From: Diphasiastrum complanatum
Taxonomy: Eukaryota > Streptophyta > Lycopodiopsida > Lycopodiales > Lycopodiaceae
Assembly: GCA_029204225.1 (NCBI GenBank)
Contig: CM055107.1
Coordinates: forward strand, 10,982,892-11,046,891
DNA: 64,000 bases
Direction: 5' to 3'
Position numbers and translations under genes: made by a program. This document shows, in pieces, positions 11,010 to 22,800 of this stretch. The notes under the pieces were generated by a model that saw only the letters and a list, made by a program, of their open reading frames with translations, did not search any database and was not told where the DNA came from. Each line of letters starts with the position of its first letter. Position 1 is the first letter of the stretch.

Positions 11010-11866
11010 TCAGCAGTCCTTGATGAGATGACCAGTCCCCTTGCAGTATTTACAGATTAGCTTATGTCTTTGCGAAAATGATGAAGGCTCTGAAATTGAT
11101 GCTTCATTTGGTACAAACTGATGCATGTTGTTCTTCTTGTCAGGATAATCTGACTGTGTAGATCTCTTGGATTTGAACTTCTGATTTCTTTTTAAATATA
11201 GAGCTTGAGGCTCCGATCCTGAGCCTGAGGAGGATGCAGTTCTTCTGATCTCCTCTTGCAGTGGCATCGAAATTACTCTTGATAGAATGAGATGCTCCTG
11301 GGTCGAAATTGCCATGACCCAATTTTCATAGACATCAGATAGACTCGATAATAGAGTCATAACAACATTAGAATCTTCAATGACTAAGCTAATTGCAGTC
11401 ATCTGCTCCATAAGATTTTTGAAAGTGTTGAGATGACTCAAAACACTATCTGCTTCAGACATTCTCAGGGTGAAGAATTTCTTCCTCAAATGAAGTTTGG
11501 AAGTGACGTCCCTGATATTGTAAAGAGTTGCTAGGATGTCCCATGCATCCTTAGTAGTCTGAACAGCTCGTATATGGCTGATTTGAGAGTCTTTGATATT
11601 GAGAGTAATCATGGCAAATGCCTTGCCATCTCTCAATTTCCATTTGGTGATGTTGGCGTATCACATTCTGGCTTGACCTTTGTGCCATCAACTATGTCCC
11701 ACAGTTCTTTGGCAAGTAGAACTACTTTCATCTTGAACTTCCAGAGATGGTAGTCATCTCTATCGAGTTTGTCGATTAGAGATGAACTAGAAGATGAATC
11801 TCTTCTGGTATAGAGTGAGAGATAGTTGGTAGAAACAATGATATCGGAGTACTTCTGGCTGTGCAC
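11010..11866 (-). pseudogene. Ty1/copia gag (UBN2 type) with zinc knuckle
   Basis: The frame at 11866-11633 has KLDRDDYHLWKFKMKVVLLA and LWDIVDG, the gag N-terminus that recognises element particles. The frame at 11636-11010 has TKDAWDILATLYNI, LHLRKKFFTLRM, and HLNTFKNLMEQM, ending in a CX2CX4HX4C knuckle (CKYCKGTGHLIKDC). The two frames overlap by a few bases out of phase, which indicates a single frameshift near 11635 in an otherwise well-kept gag of about 280 residues. Confidence 0.85.
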
Positions 11867-11936
11867 TTGTTGAACGATGTTTTGGTAGAAACAAGTCTAA
11901 TAACCTGCAATAGAAATGCAGATCAGTGAACCATCT

Positions 11937-11948
11937 GCTCTGATACCA
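11937..11948 (-). promoter_or_regulatory. Primer binding site for initiator Met tRNA
   Basis: Minus strand TGGTATCAGAGC, directly next to the inner edge of the 5' LTR, complements the 3' end of plant initiator methionyl tRNA, the usual copia primer for first-strand synthesis. Confidence 0.85.
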
Positions 11949-12198
11949 TGTCGTAAAATAGATGGGATAGCAACGAAAGTAGAACAACGGACGGTTGTAG
12001 ATCAGAAGTGCAACAGTTACCGGCAATAATAAAGATGAATACACAATAGTAATGTTCAATAGAACAAACCAGTAGTGTGGGAAACATATACTCGTGATAA
12101 AAATCAGAAGGTGAGTACATGGGCGTGAAACTAAGCGCAATTCAGTGAAGCGTATATATTTTAGAGCTTCCGCTATATAGATAAATAACTATGAATAA
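11949..12198 (-). repeat. Copia 5' LTR, truncated
   Basis: About 250 bp match 7232-7480 with scattered substitutions and small indels. Similarity stops at the motif tatagataaataact, beyond which unrelated sequence follows. Confidence 0.75.
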
Positions 12199-13090
12199 AG
12201 GCTTCAAAAGGTTTCAGTCTTGCTTTGTTAAGAGGAACTAAGTGCAGTTTTGTATCTCTCTCTCCCTCTCCTCCCATATGTATATGTGTGTATATATGGA
12301 GCTACTTTTCTCCCATTTTCAGGTTGTCATTCATTTTTCGAATTACCCTAAGTCTCGTCCATTTTTCTTGCACATCTTCGTACTCGGTGCCTTGTTGCTT
12401 TCTTCAAATTAGGCATGCAAGAAAACTTATAAAGAAATTATGTTTGTTTAGTTTTACGGGGTTACTACACAAACCATGTGCCATATAACCAAGCTATATC
12501 CACCTCCAATCACGGATATGGAAAATTTTAATGTAGACATGGACCAATCAAAATGTAAGAATGTTTTCTCCATCGTTGTCAACATTCTAGCTACTTTTCT
12601 CCCACTTTAGTTATTCTCCCATTTCCCCCTTCAAAACCCTCTTTCTTAACAGTTGTATTCACTAAATTTCAACAAATAAATGGTGCTGCAAACTTCATGA
12701 AGATGTTTGTTTTTTATTTGAGATTGGCTTGTGCGACAAATGCAAAGCCGTTGTGGAAAGTCTAGGTCATTGACTAGCCCAACCAACTAGCAATTGTGGT
12801 CACTCGAATGAGGATATTTGAAGAAGCCTAGATGGCAACATGGATAAATCAAAACAATGTTTTATCTCACCACAACATTGTTTGTTTTTCAAACTTTTTA
12901 CCACGACATCTAATTCATTTTTGAGTTCAACGTCTAATTTTGATGTAAGATTTTGTAGCACTTATAGTTGCCTAGACTAGGTGTCCTTAAAAATTCTAAA
13001 ACATGGTGCATTTTGTAATTCACCCCCCACATTCCAACATCATATGTAATTTTTTCTCACTTAAGGGGTTTCGATCTCAACTTACCATTT
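12199..13090. other. No gene seen between the copia element and the PIFI-like gene
   Basis: The sequence is AT-rich with pyrimidine-rich runs (12250-12270) and a loosely repeated phrase, gctacttttctcccat, at 12300 and 12590. No coding frame or transposon domain was recognised. Confidence 0.4.
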
Positions 13091-13094
13091 TTGA

Positions 13095-13260
13095 GGTCTG
13101 GATGGGGTTGGCTGAGTTGGTTAGCTTGGCATCAAAGTTTCTTTGGTCCCAAGTTCAAGCCCCCCTTGGAAACCAATATGCATTTTTGAGTTCCACTCAA
13201 CGAGGTTGGCTCAATTGGTTAACTCAACTTCCAAAGTTTCTTTGGCCCTAGGTTGCCATT
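13095..13260 (+). repeat. tRNA-derived SINE-like sequence, two related units
   Basis: Bases near 13108 read tggctgagttggttagc, a polymerase III A-box, and near 13150 aagttcaagcccc, a B-box, at tRNA-like spacing. A second diverged unit starts near 13212 (ttggctcaattggttaac). The surroundings (ctttggtcccaagttcaagc) are typical of plant SINE heads and not of a functional tRNA. It lies about 0.5 kb upstream of the gene start. Confidence 0.5.
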
Positions 13261-13525
13261 GGAAAACCAAGGAACATGTTTGAGTCCCAAAACCCTCATT
13301 TTCATTATGGAATATGGGATAGCACCACTGAGTTACGTCACTTTATCCATTTCCCCTTTATGCTTTGCTTATGCGACAAATGTAAAGCACACATCATTCC
13401 GTCATTTTTCATGGGTAGTTGATGAGCACATAAATCAAAGTAATAAAAGCTTCAAATGACCCCTTTGGGGTTTGCTTGTGACATGAGTCATATTGTGATG
13501 GGTAGTGGACATAACCAAATTAGGG

Positions 13526-13556
13526 TATAAAAAACCCTTAGTAATTGCTGACGTGG
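13526..13556 (+). promoter_or_regulatory. Candidate TATA box and TGACGTGG element of the PIFI-like gene
   Basis: TATAAAAAA at 13526 lies about 225 bases before the proposed ATG, framed by agggt and accct. TGACGTGG at 13549 is an ACGT-core site of the kind bZIP factors bind. Both are inferred from motif and position only. Confidence 0.35.
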
Positions 13557-13752
13557 AACAATCAAAACACAACAAGACGTGTTTTTGGTAAAAAAATAAA
13601 AAAAGAACAGAAGACTCTGTGGCACATGCGGATGATGCTCTGCGAGTGAACGAGGTAGATCCATCCATCAATCCATATCCTTGAGGCTTGAGGCTTGCTT
13701 GGGCTATTGCATCCTCGTTCTTGTGGAAACTTGGCTTTCCAATTGAAGAATT

Positions 13753-13813
13753 ATGGCTACTGCTGCTTCCATTTGTTGCACGACTGCACTTTCTGGCGCA
13801 GCTGTGGCTGCAA
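13753..13813 (+). CDS. PIFI: PIFI-like exon 1 (start, transit peptide)
   Basis: ATG begins [20 protein letters not shown], which is Ala/Ser/Thr-rich with no acidic residues, as in chloroplast transit peptides. The donor CAA|GTAGAA gives phase 1, which fits exon 2. Without splicing the frame stops at 13864. An alternative downstream donor at 13857 gives the wrong phase. Confidence 0.55.
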
Positions 13814-16800
13814 GTAGAAGCAGGCAGCTATCAACTTCTCAATTTGCATTGGGCACGTTTCTATGAGCTTCAATTGTGCTTTCCTCATTCTGTTTCCTGC
13901 AATTACTTCCTCGTTTTTACGTAGGAGCCCGGAAGATCGTTAGACGCAGGAATTGGACATAACGTGCAACGGGTAATGTGAGTAGTCACTGTGTGGATGC
14001 AGGGTCCTCCTTTTTGGGGTCTCAGCCTGTAACCGTTCAGCCAACTTGGGAGCAGACATCGCTGACCACGGTTTATCGAAACTGTTTTGCTACAGTAGCA
14101 GCAGTGGATACCGGTGTGAAGCAGTAAGTTGAAGCGACTTCTCCGCTACTTTGCTATCAAACCAAAAGCTGGAAATTTTAGCTAAATTGAGCAGCAGCTA
14201 CATAGCACATGAGTAGGAAGAGAGCAACAGGCTAGGAAAGTTTTTGGTCTCTCAAATGAGTCAGTAATTTATGTCTATCAAAGACGACTGCAATGCGCAG
14301 GTTGTTAACGTGATGCCAGGCTCTTGTTTTTTCTTTGTTCTTCAAGCAACCTTCAATCGCAAAATTTGCTTTTCAAAGACTAAAACCTTTTACCAAGACT
14401 TTCGTTTGAACCAATGATTGGCTATTATGTAGCACACGAAATTCTGCTAGAAGGCCCGTGTGGTATGTGGCAGCCAGCCAGTGGATGTTTACATAAAATG
14501 TTTTGGGAAGTTTTAGTTTTGTAGGAGCTTCCATGAGAAGAAAGTTCCTCCTGAATAAAAAAACTCAGGCCTAAGATGTCATATATACTTTCTTTGTATT
14601 CTGACAGTCATAATTTCTGAGTACATGTACATCAATAAATGGCACGTTGTCCCCTAATAACTGAACATTTGTGCCGTCAAGAAACATTCAAATCTCTAGC
14701 AAAAGTTGGAATATCTTGCACATGTTTTCCTGAAGGATTGTTTGAAGTACTCGAAATTTATGTGTTTTTCAGTCCAGTTGTAGATGTCCCTAACACATTT
14801 GCTCTGTAAACAGTAGACTGTAGTCGGCTAAAAGAGTCCACAATGATCACTCCTGGACTCTCTTTTAGCCCTTTGAGTTGCTGGTGACATGGCAGTGGCC
14901 ATATTGAGATGCAATATCTTCTTTTCCTAGTCTTCTCCTCTCAATGAATAAGTTTATTCTACCTCCTCCAACCATTCCTTTCTTAAAGTTTGCCTTGCTT
15001 TGATACTTATAAAAGCCCAAGTCTGCAATTGAGCTTGCTTTATCTAGAATGTCTTCTTACTCTTTGATGATAGGAGTCATCAATAGTTTCAACACTCATT
15101 TCATATCAGATATGAAATGATTTCTCGCTTTGAAAGAGGTGCAAAAAAGAGAAAAGGTGAATCGCGATGAATTGAGCCCGAACTGTCCAAAAAAAATTTC
15201 CGGTCTCAATTCTTTCCGATTCGAATCAGGACTGTCCGATTCTTTGACGAATCACGATTCGTGGAAACACTACCCTCCTCAAGAATGTCATCTCTCCTCG
15301 ATGACAAACTGAGGATAGGACATTTTGCCCGTCTGTTTGTGGGTGTTGAGCCTGTTTTATCTCGTCAATAGGCTCGCTTTCAACAACTGTGAAAGATATT
15401 TGATACATTATACAAGATAATGCATCCACAACCACATTCTCTTTGCTCTTTATGTGCAAAATTTTCAAATGAAACTTCTGCATGAGCTCAGTCCACCTGG
15501 CTCAACTCAAGCTAATTACAGAAATACTTAAGAGTATGATGGTCAATATATACATAAAATTCGGCACTATATAAATAGTGTCACCACACCATGAGTGTAT
15601 GTATGTTTGCACTCAATTCCTTTATGTGTTAGGTGAGCAGTAGTTAGCTTTTTACTTTCAAAAGCTACTAGCCTCTTCTCTTTGCTGAGGACTACCCCTA
15701 TCATGATGTCACTTGCATCAATCTCTAAGTGAAATGGCTTTTGGGGATTGAAAATCTTGAGCACAGGTGCAGTCCAGTGGCCACTGCCTCCTTGTGCCTC
15801 AAAAGTGTCCTAATTCTATTTCACCCTAAAACCAAAACGTTCTTTCCACGTAATCGGTTCGTTAATGGAGCAGCTAGCCAACTATAATTTTGGACGAGTC
15901 TGCGATAAAAAACTCAAAAACCTAAAAAAGACCGTAGTTGACAAATATTAGTCAACCAAGGCCAACTCAATACCACAACCACCTTAGCTAGATCTATAGC
16001 AATCCCCTCTGTCATCGCTATGTGACTGAGGCAAGCCACACAAGTCACACACAACTCACTTTTCTTATCATTGGCATCCAAGGCATTGTTTTGCAATGCC
16101 CTAAAAACCATTCCTAGATGCTCTTTATGGTCTTTATCGTAGACTAGGATGTCAAGGATAAATTTAACGACAAATCTACCCATAAAGAAAGTCTTTGAGT
16201 AAGCTGTTTATTAGCATCACGAACATTGATGGAGCGTTAGTCAGACCAAAAGGGTAAGACCAAGAACTCATAATGTCCAAAGCGCGTACAAAATGTTGTC
16301 TTCAGCACATTAGGCTCCCTGATATGGATCTGATGGTAGCCATTCTTAAGATCTATCTTGCTGAACACCTTTGAACCATCCAACAAATTATCTATTTGTC
16401 GCATACGGCCTATGTTCGATCGTGATCTTATTCAAGCCATGGTACACACATCTTGCCCTTGGAACCAACACAATCCTATGTTTCACATTTCTACTAGGGG
16501 GTCACTCGGCTGGGTTTTTTTGAACAAGATCTGACTTAAATTTTTACCTAATAGGTTCATCTGGAGTCTTAAGCTCAATAGGATCCAAAGCAGATGTGGA
16601 TCCTATCTCTGAATATTGCAATACAAAAATATGCCTTTGCCTATCTAACTTATCTGATGTAGATTGCAACACATTTATATGCACTTGCCTACCTACCTTT
16701 TCAGAACTTAAAACATGCCATTCATCCACTAAGTCATTCACATCAAAACACACAAATACAACTTCTAGAAACTTTGTTACCTCATTTGTATAGTCAAAAT

Positions 16801-19800
16801 GAGAGGGCCCACATGTAACTTCTTCTTGCCTATCAAGCTATGGGGAAAACTCCCACACTTGACTTGTATACATGATTCACAAAATCTATAGCTGGCTGCC
16901 TGGGCGCATGCCACTACATCAAAATGTGGTTGAGTTTGACTTGTGCACTCAATATAATTCAAATCTTTCAGCATGGCTCTATGTAGACCATCAAGAAACT
17001 AGGGCACCCTCAAGGTTCTCTGAGCTTTTGATAGCACTTATTTCCATCACTTCTAAGCATTTGAAGCTCTATTGGCAAGCTGGTAAGTGGGCACCCTCAA
17101 CCAGGCTAGTCCTTGGCAAAAAGAAAATAAATAAAGCAATGTCGTCTAAGGCTAGGTTACACTGCAAGAGCTTGATAAATCAAACCTTGGACCTAAGCAA
17201 GTACTAGATAGGACACAAAGGTGATTATGGAATTTTGACCTTTGAGTGTAATGATCTCAAGTGCTAGATCAAGATTCAAAGAATAGGTGATTGAGGAATC
17301 ATGTTCTCCAAGAGTATCTAGTTTTTTACTAAGTATGGATAGGACCGAGGAACTATGTATTCCAAGAATATCCAGTAGCCTTGAAACGACTACCTATGGG
17401 AATGCCCAATGGGAGAGTCAACAAAGGCTATCAAAGATGACCAAATCGTGCCATCAAGGACTAGCAACTTTTTGAAGTGCAAGGGGAAAGCGTTATATCC
17501 TTAACTGACTTTGATTAGTGTTAGGGACCTAACTCCCTTGGGTCCCAAACCCAACTTGAAACCAAACGTTGACTGGGCCTGTTGACTTGACCAGTGACTC
17601 GTGGACCTGCATGGTTGCCACGTGTCGTGTTCCAGGATGTGTGCCAGGCTCGGGGACTCCTACCTTTGAGGTATACAAGGAGAGGAGGTCTCAATACCCA
17701 TTCATTCTATCTACCTAGGAGATGGTGGATGGAGAGCGCTTGTGCACAGCCAGGAGGAGTGCTAGCCTGAGGTGTGCAAGACCATCGTGCCCAAGACTTG
17801 GGAGGATTTTGTAAGGCCTTTAAGGTGGCCTTCTTACCCATCTTGGACGACTTCGAGTTCTATCGCCAGTATGCGGAACCGGCCCTTGGATGCATACTTA
17901 CAAGATTTTTAGGAGGTATATTCTCGTTTTGCTACCAGAATAGATCTTGCTTTAGTCAAGTTGCATTTTATTTTGGGATTGCCCAAAGATTTTCAACGTG
18001 AAGTAAGGAGGAACCAGCCTCATGCTCTCGAGGATGTTGTTCGTTATGCCAAGCTATACGATGATACTCTTGTAGTAGCTAAGCCTGAGCCTACTGGCCA
18101 ACCCGAGGTAAAGGGTAAAAACACATTCTTTTCAAAGATAGGAAAAGAAGAGGTGAAGGGTTCTCCTTTGGAGCCTAGTGGATCAAACAATCCTCGATGG
18201 ACCAGGAAACCTTCGCAAAGGCCAAGAGCGACAACTTATGCTTTAACTGCATGGAATCGGGTCATGTTGCAAAGCAGTGCCCGAAGAAAAGAAAAATGTT
18301 AAAGGGGCTTCCTTTAAGGCGCCAGGTAACTCTAACATTTCAAGCATTGATTTAACCTTTGCTAATAATTCTAGTTGTGGGCATTGCTGTTTTAATATGA
18401 CAATTTTTGGCCCCCGACCTTATTTGGATGAATGGGATCGCTGGAGGCCAAGCCGTAACAGTGTTATTTGATGATGGTTCCACACATAATTTTATTAATT
18501 CTAAGTTATTGCAGAAGTATTCTTGCAGTCAAGGCAGTAATTTTTTTTATGTTCGATTTGTAGTCTGTATGACTGCTAGAAGCATTAATAGACTTATTAC
18601 TCATCCTCATTGTACAGTTAGGACTGAAATAATTTTTTACTGCATTGACTAAGTACTGTCATGTACTCATGGTACACAGTCATCATGCTATGGAATAGAA
18701 TGAAAGAAAGGGAGTAAGATTGGGTGATAAAGAGGCAGGCACATGAAAGTAAGAAGGGCAGGAAGGCGAAGAGGCACCAGGCCTGTAATTGCCAGCCTTG
18801 GCCTGCTTTGACAGGTTGTAGGCTTGCCCTAGCAAGGCATGGCCTGGGCTGTGGCATGCAGAGCAGACCCACAACCTGTATTCTGCAGGCTGCATGACCT
18901 GCTCTCATAGGTTATGGCCTTCTTGAGCAGGCCATGTGCTTGTACTTGCAAGCTATAACCTGCTCGTAGCAGGCATTGCTTGCTAGGGAGAAAGGAAGGC
19001 AGAAAAGGGGCCTGCCTGGCCCCTCTTCCTGCAAATTATTTTGTAGAAAAACAGAGCTGCCAACATTTGTAATAGAACTACAAGTTATCCTGCAGATAGA
19101 GAGAGTGGACCCAATTCATGAAACATTGTCTTTGCAAGCAAACGTACTGTAAGAAGCTCTTTATATCATACTTGCAGGCGCGATGAAAATAACCATCATA
19201 CCAATTATACTTCAATCAGCAATACAGCAAAGATCAAGCTACCTGCAGCTGAACAAGGTGGCCCCACTTTATCTGAGCTTGATAGAATCATTGCAGCAAC
19301 AAACTCAGTACATGAAGACATCTCACATGAGCATAGAGAAAGGATTAGCTCATAGTAACTCTAGGGCCATTTCATAAATAGAACATGGTGCCTGTCTTAC
19401 ATAGGAAAATTGTTATAGGGTGGCGAGTAAAGCATAAAGTATAATGAGTTGTATATTTATCAGGGCCAACTCATCATCTTAGACTTATAAGGCTGATTAA
19501 TTTGTGTTTATCTTGTGTGACAGGACCCATTCTTAAATGTATTCAGATGGTAACCTAACCTTTCATATAGCTTATGCTGTTGAAAGCCCTGACATATTCG
19601 TGGCATAACCTTCCTGTGGCACTTGGGCCTAGGATTCCACTTGGAATCCATCTTGCTGGGTTTTGGAACACATGTAGTCTTGCAGGCCAGCTTCTTGATG
19701 AGCATGCTTCATATTCCTGCCACAGCCACAACACAATGTGACAAACATCAATTAATGGTCGATCGTAATCATGCAACATAGAACGTGTACAATTCTTAAA

Positions 19801-22800
19801 TCTCCACACTGGAAAATCATACATGCATGGTGCACAATATAGCTCTTCACAGTATTTAGTGCTGGATGATTTGTGGTTCATAGTATGTCCCAACACCGAC
19901 TAGTGCTTGGCGGTTTTTCACATGACTTCTTGTTACCAATAAATCATACAGTAAGCTCAACAAATCTAATTACCGACGCTCATTTAAGGTTACTGAGTTT
20001 CTCCTTCAATTTCTCCATAGCTTGAACTTCATTGTCATTTTTGTCTTGCGAAGTTCGAGCTTCCTATCTTTTACTTAACACCTCTGTTTGGAGTTGCACT
20101 GGCCCTGTATGTGCTGACTTGAGCAATCCCCTTTATGTAGCCTCTTCTCTTCACCATACCCTTCTCAAGATTACCATCTGCCTATCCAATGGGATTAAAC
20201 CTTCCGACCCCAATTTAAAGCTGGTCTTGCAGCAGATAAAGTTGGCACCGCAACCAAAGGCACAACATGCAAATATGACAGTTGAGCATGTGTTTGCCTT
20301 CATCCTTATTATCCAGTACTCTTTCATACATTGACTTGTGCTGCCATTTCCTTCTATAGTTCTCAGGAAAGCATCAATTTCTTCCTGCTGTCAAAGATCC
20401 AACATGGAAATATTTGCGGCCTGAGCATAATCAGCTTTCTATGGTTCAAATTCTTGGTCATTTTCATGAAATGATCAAAAGCAATCTCCCCAAGAACAGA
20501 CTTCAACCTCCCCATTTCCCCCGGGAAGAATCCACACTTCCAGCTATAATAGTTGTATTATCCAGTCTTCAAAAAATCATTTGGTTTGTGCATTTTGCAA
20601 ACTAGACAAAATGCTGATCCTCTGAATAGACCAGTCTATACCCATATTCCCTTACTCAATTCATCGCCTCTTGGTTATCGCTTTCTCACTATCAATTGGC
20701 AACTCATAAGCTCCTACGTGTATCAACCCACCGCCATCTCCATATATTGGCCTTTTTTGTGTACACTCTCTCATCCACAACTACTGTTGTCGGCTGTAGT
20801 CAAATCAAATTAGATATGTTTATGTATGTCAAAAAATACCGGCTATTGTGTGATACCTGTATATTTAAAAATAAAGGCAAGTGATAAGTTCAATAAAGTG
20901 TTACCACATTCACATTAACACCAATTAGTTACCGCCACATTAAACAACTCAGTTGCACTAATTACTACATTGCAAGGTTGCAGGCCGCGTTCCGGAACGC
21001 GTTCCGGATCGCATTCCGGAAATTTCCATTAGGGCTTTCCGGAACGTTTTTTTTTTGTTTTTTTTGAAATTTTTTTAATACAGATATGGGTATCAAATGG
21101 AAGGTTTTTTCAAGGGCAGTTCATTTATCAAGTTTGCCATCAATTTCAGGACCAGTGTCGTCCATTAACTGTCAATGCAATGTGCAGCGCACGGGGTCCA
21201 CACAATACTTGGGTGCTCCCTCATCACCATCTCTCTCATCGATCTGCAGTTCGAGCCGTTGTCTGTAACGACTTGAACCACATGCTCTGCCCCAATCTCC
21301 TGCACTACAGAGATCACTGCCTCATAGATGAACTCGGCCGTGATGGCTCCACCAGCTCGAGTAGCATCCACGCCTCGTAGGAAGACTGTGCCAAGTGGGC
21401 AAGACACTAGGATATTGACGACAGATCGGCGACAAGTGTCAGTCCATCCATCGCTCAATATCGAGCATCCATAGCTGCAAAAATACAACATTTCTTAGAC
21501 ATGTGCACTTGCAAACACTGTGGTAATTTCTAGATTGAAACAAATGAAGTGGTAGAGTAGCAAAAAATTCTTATGTCTGCCACGCTGTGCGAATGGAGCT
21601 CAGCTCCCGTGTGATGGTCTCCTCCTCCTGTCGTAGCATGGTCGTGCGCAATGCCTCTCTCCTCGGAGGCCTCCATGACGAATCAGCTGATGCTATCTGA
21701 AGGCAAGTGTCTCTAAAGATCCAAGTGTGACTAGGCCCTGCCTCTGCATCTGCTCTGAACCCTGCACCTCTACCATGTCCCGAACCTGCTCTAGTCCCTG
21801 CTCCTGCCACTAACCCATGAACAACACTGTGAGATGGTCTCAAAGGCTCAAGAGATGAACCGTCACGCCCGTATGTGTCCATCAATCTCTCCACCTTTGC
21901 ATCTGATATGCGAGGGCAAATGGATATGCCCATCCCCCGCCCATCTGGCATGGTGAGTCGTAGCAAATGGGCGCTAACCTTGGTAAGAGAACCAGTAAAA
22001 ATGCCGCCACAATGCAGGCATCTCCATCTGCGGGCACCAGATCTCTGGTGCGTAGCCACACCCCCCTCTGTCAACTCTACCTCTGACCAAATGCCTCTAC
22101 CAAGGACCGGCATCGTGTGAATCTGTCAATGTATCAGATCGTGTGACTCAGGCAATGTATCAGACCTGCAAAAGAGGAAGCAAACAATCACATGTCAGTA
22201 TTCTGTTGGTAGCAACAACAATTGGATTGTTCGCATTCAACCCTAAACCCTAAAATGCATGTGATTTGGGCCCTAAACCGAAACATTCTCTAGAAGCGAT
22301 AAAAACCGAAACTAACAGCACAGGCATGTTTGAGGGCATGACGAAACACAGTTTGGCCTAAAATTGCACCTCAATCTGATGATTATAAGCTACTTTGCAA
22401 AAAGAGTCAAAAACAAATGGAAAAGGGGCATGAGATTCATATCTTTTTATAGAAGCAAAAATGGGAAAAACTAACAGCATGAGCATTTCTGTGGGGTTCA
22501 ATACAGATGGTTTGAAACCAAAAACCAGTTCATTACGTTGCCTACAGCTCATTCTATGAGCTACCAAGGTTTGAAGTCAAAACTTACCTAAAATCGTTTT
22601 GGAGACAAACGCCGCCACCTCGTCGCTTCCACCGTCCTGATCACGCACAGATTGATGCCCCACGCTGCCCACAATCCACAATCACCTCCTCATCCTTGCT
22701 CTCTCTCACTCTCCAACTCTCAAAATGCAAAAAATTTTATGTGGGCCGCGGGCTGCCTGCTCGCGGCCCACATAAAAAAATTTCAAAATTTTTTCGCGTT

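Larger units (their letters stand above)
7232..12198 (-). mobile_element. Ty1/copia LTR retrotransposon, minus strand, decayed
   Basis: Direct repeats begin with tgtcgtaaaatagatgggat at 7232 and 11949 and stay alike for about 250 bp. Reading the minus strand from high to low gives 5' LTR (truncated), primer site for initiator Met tRNA, gag, protease region, integrase, RT, RNase H, polypurine tract, 3' LTR. That is the canonical copia order. Coding parts carry many stops and frameshifts, so the element is dead. The 5' LTR similarity ends near 12198 while the 3' LTR runs to about 7826, so the outer part of the 5' LTR was lost and no target duplication can be scored. Confidence 0.85.

Noticed and set aside
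13108-13165. A true tRNA gene
   Set aside because: A and B boxes are present but acceptor and anticodon stems do not pair; a SINE head fits better.
13688-13924. A 78-codon frame beginning MRLAWAIASS over the gene start
   Set aside because: It is the alternate frame of exon 1; the ATG at 13753 gives a transit-like peptide whose phase fits exon 2.
15138-15271. Second hAT MITE
   Set aside because: The interior (gattcgaatc, cacgattcgtgg) is suggestive, but no matching ends or 8-bp duplication were found.
19508-19896. Minus-strand frames of 65 and 113 codons, Cys-rich
   Set aside because: No family recognised, two overlapping frames equally open, and no splice or neighbour support.
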